Positions 58,659 through 64,000 of a stretch of DNA of 64,000 bases are shown in pieces (position 1 is the stretch's first letter; the number at the start of each line of letters is the position of its first letter). Made by a program: the position numbers and the translations under genes. Origin of the DNA: Pseudeuparius sepicola (Eukaryota > Arthropoda > Insecta > Coleoptera > Anthribidae); the NCBI GenBank assembly GCA_963920635.1, contig OY987302.1, positions 29,239,278 through 29,303,277 of the forward strand, written 5' to 3'. The notes under the pieces are model-generated. The model was not told where the DNA came from and made no database searches. It saw only the letters and a list, made by a program, of their open reading frames with translations.

Positions 58659-59178
58659 TTTTATCTTGAAATTAAATGAATAATAATGGATTGTGAAAAT
58701 AAAGTTAGAAATGGTTCAAATTATACAGAACAATCGCGAACCGTTTTAAAAATACCAGAAGAGAACTTATATTTCTTTGAAAAATACAAGAGAGCTGATC
58801 AGCTGTCCCGTAGATTTATAGGTCATGTCGCAAAATAAAAAAGGCTTGACATTGAGGCGCGACATTGCCAAACATGGCGCCATGGAAGTAAATTGAAATA
58901 AAAACAAAATCCAACAAGTAGTTACATATAGTGAACTTCAAAAGTTAACTGCGGCAAAACGGGGGGCAGACAATTTTTTGAAAAATACATCAAGTATATT
59001 TCACCCAGTAATATTCGATGAGCAAATAAAAAAAAGTGGTGTATTAGTCCATTGTACCTATTGTTTTGTAGTAAATGTGTAAAAAGCAGGTAATGACAAC
59101 AAGGAAAGATAGTATGAACAAATCTTAGAATATTTTCGGAACAATCCTAAAAATTCGTTAAATGATGAAGTTAGAGAT

Positions 59179-59458
59179 TTGCGGCTAAAAAATCAACAAT
59201 TTGGAAATGTTAAAAAAAGTAAATTAAAGGCATTAATAGTTATTTACATTGCCAGATGCGTAAGTGCACTTTTTTCGCCGAGGAGGTTGTTTAAAGACCG
59301 AGGCAACGCGAGCATACTTGCCAGTTTCGCGATAAGCAATGCATCGGCGGAAATAAATTTTTCTTCACTTAAAATAATTAAAACTTGGTTACATACCAAT
59401 ATGGTCCAAGACAGACAGATGAAGAAAATATCAGTTTGCGCGAAAGAAGAGAAAATAT
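59179..59458 (+). pseudogene. hAT transposase C-terminal (dimerisation) fragment
   Basis: The block NASAEINFSSLKIIKTWLHT followed by NMVQDRQ is the hAT C-terminal dimerisation motif. Upstream coding is short and poorly preserved. At 59459 a solo LTR interrupts it. Across the LTR and one ATAT copy, a TGA falls at once in frame, which fits a normal hAT end. The frame reading on to 59508 is LTR sequence. Confidence 0.75.
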
Positions 59459-59865
59459 TGTCACGAATAAAAAGTAAGCAATTAAATTATAACGAAATAA
59501 TTCAATGAACTCGGTTGAGTTCAGGCACCGCCGGTATTATCGAAACTTAACATAAAAATCGCTGACTGCTGATTCCGCGACAAAATCAAAGTTTATCTAA
59601 AACCATCGATCGGTTCAAGGCGACAGTCAGTCCATACGAGTGCTAAAGAAAAGATCGACCAACCGGCGGGGCCAACCAGCAACCAGGTATTCCAGCTGCG
59701 ATGACGCCTGCCCCTGCTGTCTCTTCACAAAAGTAAGTGTGTTTCTCTGATTGTGTCAATTTTGTCAAGCTTTCTTAATCCTAAACAATAAATTAACCTA
59801 TGTCAAATTAAGGCCGATTGTTATTATTTGCTACGCTCCCAGTCACGGCTATCCAGGTCGTGACA
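59459..59865. repeat. Solo LTR, 407 bp, with 4 bp ATAT target duplication
   Basis: It starts TGTCACGAATAAAAAG and ends CAGGTCGTGACA, the imperfect inverted ends of an LTR. ATAT lies on each side (59455-59458 and 59866-59869). It interrupts the hAT frame. No internal retrotransposon sequence is present, so it is a product of LTR-LTR recombination. A 4 bp duplication fits Ty3/Gypsy-type integration. Confidence 0.8.
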
Positions 59866-59869
59866 ATAT

Positions 59870-60210
59870 GATTTAAGTAGGTATATTTTTTAAATGTAGT
59901 AGGTATATTTTTTAAATGTAAATAATTATTGTTTCTTTTTGTGATTTTATTTTGTTATGTTTATTATTTAAGTTTGTTTTTTTATTTTGTTTGGGTAAAC
60001 ATTTTTTTTGTTTTAGTTATTTCTTAGGGAAATAAATTATTTTATTTTTCACAAAAATACATATTATATTATAAAAATTTCCCTTACCCCGGCCCCTCAG
60101 GAAAAATTTTTACCACGCCGCCCCCCCGTTTGGATTTGTCTGGATCTGCCTCTGGTATTGTTACACTTACATGATTTTAGATTCCTGTACTAATAAATTT
60201 TACCACTTGC
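59870..60210. other. AT-rich sequence with a short GC-rich fragment
   Basis: 60085-60150 reads TTACCCCGGCCCCTCAGG and TGGATCTGCCTCTG, a form common at DNA-transposon ends. No gene. Confidence 0.35.
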
Positions 60211-60402
60211 AGATGGATTGGACGAAATAGTTCATTAATTAGATGGCCCCCTCAATCGCCAGATTTGTCCTCGATGGACTTTTATTTTTGGGATGTGATA
60301 AAGAATAGCCCTAGAGACATAAATGAGCTACAACAAAAAATAATAGAAGGTTGTCAATTAGTAACAGCAAATGAGTCAAAATATGTTGACATGCAACATT
60401 AA
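60211..60402 (+). pseudogene. Mariner/Tc1-like transposase C-terminal fragment
   Basis: The frame RWIGRNSSLIRWPPQSPDLS, then SMDFYFWDVIKNS, matches the insect mariner-type DDE_3 pattern RWIGR...WPPRSPDLTPLDFFLWG. SPDL carries the third catalytic acid of the DDD triad. INELQQKIIEGC follows, and a stop is at 60400-60402. Upstream domains are missing. Confidence 0.75.
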
Positions 60403-61129
60403 AAAGCATATTACCAAATGCATAATCTTAGAAGTTGGTTTTATTGAGAAAACCCCGATAACTTAAGATTTCAGTATTTTATTTTTTTATATTTTTAACT
60501 GAATTTATTTTACATTTAGTAACATTATTTCAAACATCCAAGGCAATCTTGACCAGCGTAAAATTCGAAGTCGGAATTTTCAGCCGCTGTGGAGAAAAAC
60601 ATCCTGTATATTTCTTCTTGCAATTTTCGTCCATCAACACTTTGGGGGGTCCTGTTAATTGTTTTGAAATAATTCCATAACACGCTTGACTCACCAGGTG
60701 CCTTTAAAGTCCCTATTGTGCTTTAACATGGTGTAGAACCAACGATATATAGGAATAGATACATTACCGAAGGCAATTTGTTTTGTTTCATGATTTTAAA
60801 AAGATGTTATTATTGGCACATTCAAGGTTTCCAGTTTTTTTATACGATTTAGTTTATTTTGTAAATATAAGTAGGTATCTCAAAGCATATAATATTCGAT
60901 ATACAAGTCTATCAAAAAACTATTTATTAGTCATCTATTGCTATACGTCGTTGTGTAGAACTGAACAATCTCTATATTTTTTGTTCAAATTTGGTATATG
61001 GGAGTTTTGGGGTGTCCTGATTAACGTTATGGTGGCAGATTTTAAATAGAAAAATTGCTAAATGGTTTTCGTAAAAATTGGGGTAAAAAAAATTATAGCC
61101 GTCCCAGGATTTGCATAAAATCGGGGAAT
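60403..61129. other. AT-rich sequence
   Basis: No gene recognised. An AAAAACATCCTGTATA end near 60596-60612 may be the right border of the mariner remnant. Confidence 0.35.
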
Positions 61130-61435
61130 GTGATTAATTTTAGAATGTAATTGGGCTCTCTTTGCCAGCGTTTGTATGATTCTTATTTATAAATTGTTGA
61201 ATGCTCTGACTTCTGATTACCTTGCCAATACTGTGACATTTGGAACTAATGTCCATGTCTAGCCAACACCCTGAAGTAATAATATCTATAACGAGGGTTA
61301 ATTATAGCAGAAATAGGGCTCGATGTTTTTTAAAAATTTTAATGTTCAACACTTTGCCTAATCATATGAAATCCAGTGACTCAATTATTACTTTTAAAAC
61401 CGATATTATAAATTATATTAACGTCATTTAACTGC
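61130..61435 (+). pseudogene. LINE RT C-terminal fragment
   Basis: In two frames the sequence gives LTSDYLANTVTFGTNV and then TRVNYSRNRARCFLKILMFN, TLPNHMKSSDSIITFKTDII, the usual LINE C-terminal block (NSLP...K...FK). A stop is at 61429-61431. Degenerate and short. Confidence 0.6.
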
Positions 61436-61596
61436 CTACTTGTACCTTTGCTGTTGGCATATTTATTGTTTGTACTGTTTCTTTTTTTTTCTGTTAATTT
61501 CTTACTGATATGAAATTTAGTGTAGTTTTAAAATATAATTTTATACTAGTGTTTCCTTTTTTAATAAGGATCTACCTATTTAGCACATAGCATCTA

Positions 61597-62240
61597 CAGT
61601 GTGTCCCAGGATTAGCGAATTTATAGGTGTAAATGACAAAAAAATTTAGAGTTGAAAATTGAGCTTCTGAGGTTTGAAACTACTTTTTGACATAATTTTA
61701 CTTTCGAAAAATTTTGAAAATACTGATTTTGTACACTAGTAAAGTGCCCCCTCTGTAGCTTTTACGACAAAATGTTATTGAAGAAAGTTGTTCAGAATAA
61801 AAAACTGAGTATCTATGCAAAATTTCAAAATCCTAGGCCTCCTTTGATTTTTGTCCCTTTTTTATTGGAAAAGTGGGAAAAAGTGACGTTTTGGTAAAAG
61901 ATATTCAAAAATATTTTACCAAAACGTCACTTTTTCCCACTTTTCCAATAAAAAAGGACAAAAATCAGGATTTTGAAATTTTGCACAAACACTCAGTTTT
62001 TTATTCTAAACAACTTTCTTTAATAACATTTTGTCGTAAAAGCTACACAGGGGGCATTTTACTAGTATACAAAATCAGTATTTACAAAATTTTCAAGGCG
62101 TACTTGATTTTTTGAAAGTAAAATTATGTCAAAAATTAGTTTCAAACTAAGCAGGGCGGAGCCACACAGAAGCTCAATTTTCAACTCGGATTTTTTTTTG
62201 TCATTTACATCTATAAATTCGCTAATCCTGGGACACACTG
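61597..62240. mobile_element. 644 bp near-complete palindromic MITE (CAGTGTGTCCCAGG ends, TA duplication)
   Basis: Left end CAGTGTGTCCCAGGATTAGC and right end GCTAATCCTGGGACACACTG are inverted. The arms pair along most of their length (AATTTATAGGTGTAAATGAC, AAAGTGCCCCCT and AAAAGTGGGAAAAAGTGACG all have inverted partners). TA flanks both sides. No coding capacity; the 80-codon frame at 61873 is a by-product. Confidence 0.88.
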
Positions 62241-62446
62241 TATATAGTTTACGACGGCCTGATCAGTTGGGGCGCAGTTAATCCCTAATCATGAGGTGAT
62301 CATTCCATGGCCAGTATTGATGTCTACAGACATTTTAATGTGAATGGAGTACATCAAGGTCTGAAATGATTGTTAATGTTACACTGATCCTAACTTCTAA
62401 CATCGTATCATACTAATGAAATTTTTTTAAACTAACGAAGTCTTAC

Positions 62447-62598
62447 CTGAACAAGTGCGTCATCAGCCAAAGCTGAACAAGACAATGTAGGAGTAGTTCC
62501 CAAAAAACCACTATCTGTTACCTCTTCAACTGTCTCACCAATTGATAGTACTAATGTTGCATTTAAAAAGGAAACTATGATGTAAGCATCATATTCAT
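62447..62598 (-). CDS. Sf3b3: SF3B3 (splicing factor 3B subunit 3) internal exon
   Basis: A 152 bp minus-strand exon bordered by a clean acceptor (TTTATTTTCAG before 62598) and donor (GTAAGA after 62447). It codes [40 protein letters not shown] and [10 protein letters not shown], which I recognise as SF3B3, the SAP130 subunit of the U2 snRNP SF3b complex with a WD40-like beta-propeller fold. The exon starts with two bases that complete a split codon and ends on a codon boundary. No stop or frameshift. The neighbouring exons are not visible, so both flanking introns must be long. An intact exon with both splice sites argues for a live gene. Confidence 0.85.
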
Positions 62599-62929
62599 CT
62601 GAAAATAAAGAAACAAGTAGTATTATATCACTAACTTGCAATACAGGCAAAAGAATAACAGCTGTCAAATCATTAGTACAAATATGCAGGAGTGGTTTAA
62701 AATACCAATTAACAATAGGGTATTTACGGCCGTCTGCGCAAACTCTAGCAAACCATCCTGGACGTTTTCACTGTTTTGATTACAGCCGACGTCTGCAGCA
62801 TTTGGTGGCATTCGACGGAATGTTCTAACAAACCATAGCTTTAGCCTAAAAAGTTTGGAGACCTCTGACATCAACCATGATACCAAAGATACCACAATCT
62901 CCATTTTTGAGATTTTTGGAGATACAAGG
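62599..62929. other. Probable intron sequence of the SF3B3 gene
   Basis: Directly upstream (minus strand) of the SF3B3 exon acceptor; polypyrimidine TTGTTTCTTTATTTTCAG lies at 62599-62616. No other feature is visible. Confidence 0.5.
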
Positions 62930-63612
62930 GTCTCCATCCAGACCGGCTGCGCCGGGCCGCACCGCGCATTCGCGAACATTGCAGCGCGGTGACTGCGCTG
63001 CGCGGTGACTGCGCTGCGCGGTGACTGCGCTGCGCAGTGACTGCGCTGCGCGGTGACTGCGCTGCGCGGTGACTGCGCGGTGGTGTTCGCTGTTGTTCCG
63101 ACTGTTGTCGGTACATCAAAGGAATTCGTAGATGCGCGCATGCGCCAGGCACATTTGGTTTGGACGGCAAATGCTCTTTTTATTGTTGCGCAGGGTACGC
63201 CTTCAAATCTAAATCAGAACTATAGACTATAGGACCCGACTAACAACAACTGCCATCTACGTAATAATAAAAAAACAGAATGTTTTAGAGCCAACATGGC
63301 GTCTTTGCTGTCTTCATTCCGAAGGGAGAAGGCAAAAATGAAAAAAATCATTTGGAACTGGTAAAGATATGATTATTAAACTGTTTTTGTTGAAAAATTT
63401 GAAAAAGGCATTTATTCAAATACTGCTGACGCCACTGCAAGGTCCGTGTAGGCCATATCTGCGCTTTATGGAACACTGACAAACAGGATTTGTTCCGGCG
63501 CAGCGCGGAAAAACCTATGTGACATTAAAAATGTTTACGAACGATACTGCAACGTTCTCGAATGCACGGAGCGGCGCGACGCGGTTCTGCACGATCGGTC
63601 TGGATGCACCTT
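62930..63612. mobile_element. GC-rich inverted-repeat element (CATCCAGACCG ends)
   Basis: The left end TCTCCATCCAGACCGGCTGC and right end GATCGGTCTGGATGCACC are inverted. Inner words CGCATTCGCGAACATTGCAG and its mirror near 63550 (GCAACGTTCTCGAATGC) extend the arms. It contains the 16 bp tandem repeat. The exact boundaries and target duplication are unclear. It lies in the SF3B3 intron. Confidence 0.65.
62983..63080. repeat. 16 bp GC-rich tandem repeat, about six units
   Basis: Unit CTGCGCGGTGACTGCG repeated about six times with one G-to-A change. It creates long minus-strand repetitive frames, which are not genes. Confidence 0.92.
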
Positions 63613-64000
63613 TAGGAGGGCAGTATACTGTGTACCAAATTTTACTGGAATGTCTCAACTGGCCAGAAATACAGTGTGTATCGCTTTAACTTGAGACATT
63701 ATCCATTCATTATTTTTACTAAAATTACCAAAGCATATTAGGCATTTATTTGAGGAAAAAAGGTGCCATTGGTTTTGCCATACCTTAAAACCTAAAATAA
63801 TGTCATGGCCTATACACAAGATATATGCAAATATGATGGCAAAAATCAGATTTCTCGAGTCTCCAATAAATGAACAATAGGAGGTACCTTACTTCGAAAA
63901 AATGTTTTATTGATGGATTAAGATTCACCTGAAGTATTAATTTCTCTAGTCTCGTTGCCTTGTCTTAATACAGGTTTTTTGTTACTTTTTCTTCCTGAAT
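63613..64000. other. AT-rich sequence, probably intronic
   Basis: No gene or repeat recognised. CAACTGGCCAGAAATACAGT and a GTATACTGTGTACC word near 63627 may belong to another inverted-repeat element. Confidence 0.35.

Larger units (their letters stand above)
57232..59055 (-). mobile_element. THAP / DDE_Tnp_4 transposon (copy 2, degraded)
   Basis: Minus strand, from a THAP exon (58658-58428) through a long spacer to a DDE transposase fragment (57760-57232). A partner deletion copy lies at 53296-53995. The combination of an N-terminal THAP finger with a DDE_Tnp_4 (PIF/Harbinger or ISL2EU-type) domain is known in insect transposons. Ends and target duplication could not be fixed. Confidence 0.7.

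Noticed and set aside
62665..63170. Two overlapping minus-strand frames of 158 and 99 codons
   Set aside because: They depend on the 16 bp tandem repeat and have no recognisable domain; they are not further SF3B3 exons as far as I can see.

Overview
The window is repeat-dominated, AT-rich eukaryotic DNA, almost certainly from an arthropod and most likely an insect with a large, transposon-rich genome. Reasons: a spliced exon of a metazoan gene (SF3B3), Ty3/Gypsy elements of insect type, a Dong/R4-type non-LTR array sitting in TAA repeats, several APE-type LINE fragments, THAP and hAT transposase remnants, and many TA-flanked inverted-repeat elements ending in CAGGGTG. I cannot fix the insect order from sequence alone. 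I see no rRNA, tRNA, CRISPR array or bacterial-type operon. Almost every reading frame belongs to a mobile element, and most are broken.

Layout. 1-96: edge of a dispersed repeat (called family X here). 97-9450: a degenerate Ty3/Gypsy element (Gypsy-1, 412/mdg1-like) with ~0.2 kb LTRs, a small membrane-type leader ORF, gag and pol. It is interrupted by a 2.25 kb TA-flanked inverted-repeat element carrying a decayed nuclease-like gene (1041-3292) and by a 1.18 kb near-complete palindrome (7902-9081). 9451-11797: AAATTTC-rich repeat, a 342 bp MITE and family X copy 2. 11799-22355: seven head-to-tail copies (A-G) of a Dong/R4-like retrotransposon, joined by TAA tracts. Copy B is full length, with 68 bp 5' repeats and one frameshift; the other six are truncated at different 5' points.

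22356-30975: minus-strand LINE fragments, family X copies 3 and 4, a TTAA-flanked MITE, an R1/I-like LINE 3' end with RNase H, and one possible THAP first exon. 31015-37775: a large foldback element with ~150 bp subterminal repeats in both orientations. It is interrupted by a nearly full-length CR1/Jockey-type LINE (32041-36386) and a 1.08 kb MITE (36411-37491). 38193-40398: nested inverted-repeat elements. 42095-42640: a 140 bp-period tandem repeat. 43513-53295: a second Ty3/Gypsy element on the minus strand (Gypsy-2, Osvaldo/Ulysses-like) with long LTRs (~2.3 kb where complete), a tRNA-Lys-type primer site, gag and broken pol, interrupted by a plus-strand LINE fragment.

53296-64000: two copies of a THAP/DDE_Tnp_4 transposon, several MITEs, a hAT C-terminus split by a solo LTR with a 4 bp ATAT duplication, a mariner fragment, and one intact minus-strand exon of SF3B3 (62447-62598). 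That exon is the only feature I read as ordinary host protein-coding sequence. Its gene must continue beyond the neighbouring introns, so this whole right end may lie within a transposon-filled intron. The window is best read as a stack of nested insertions whose order can be inferred from which element interrupts which.
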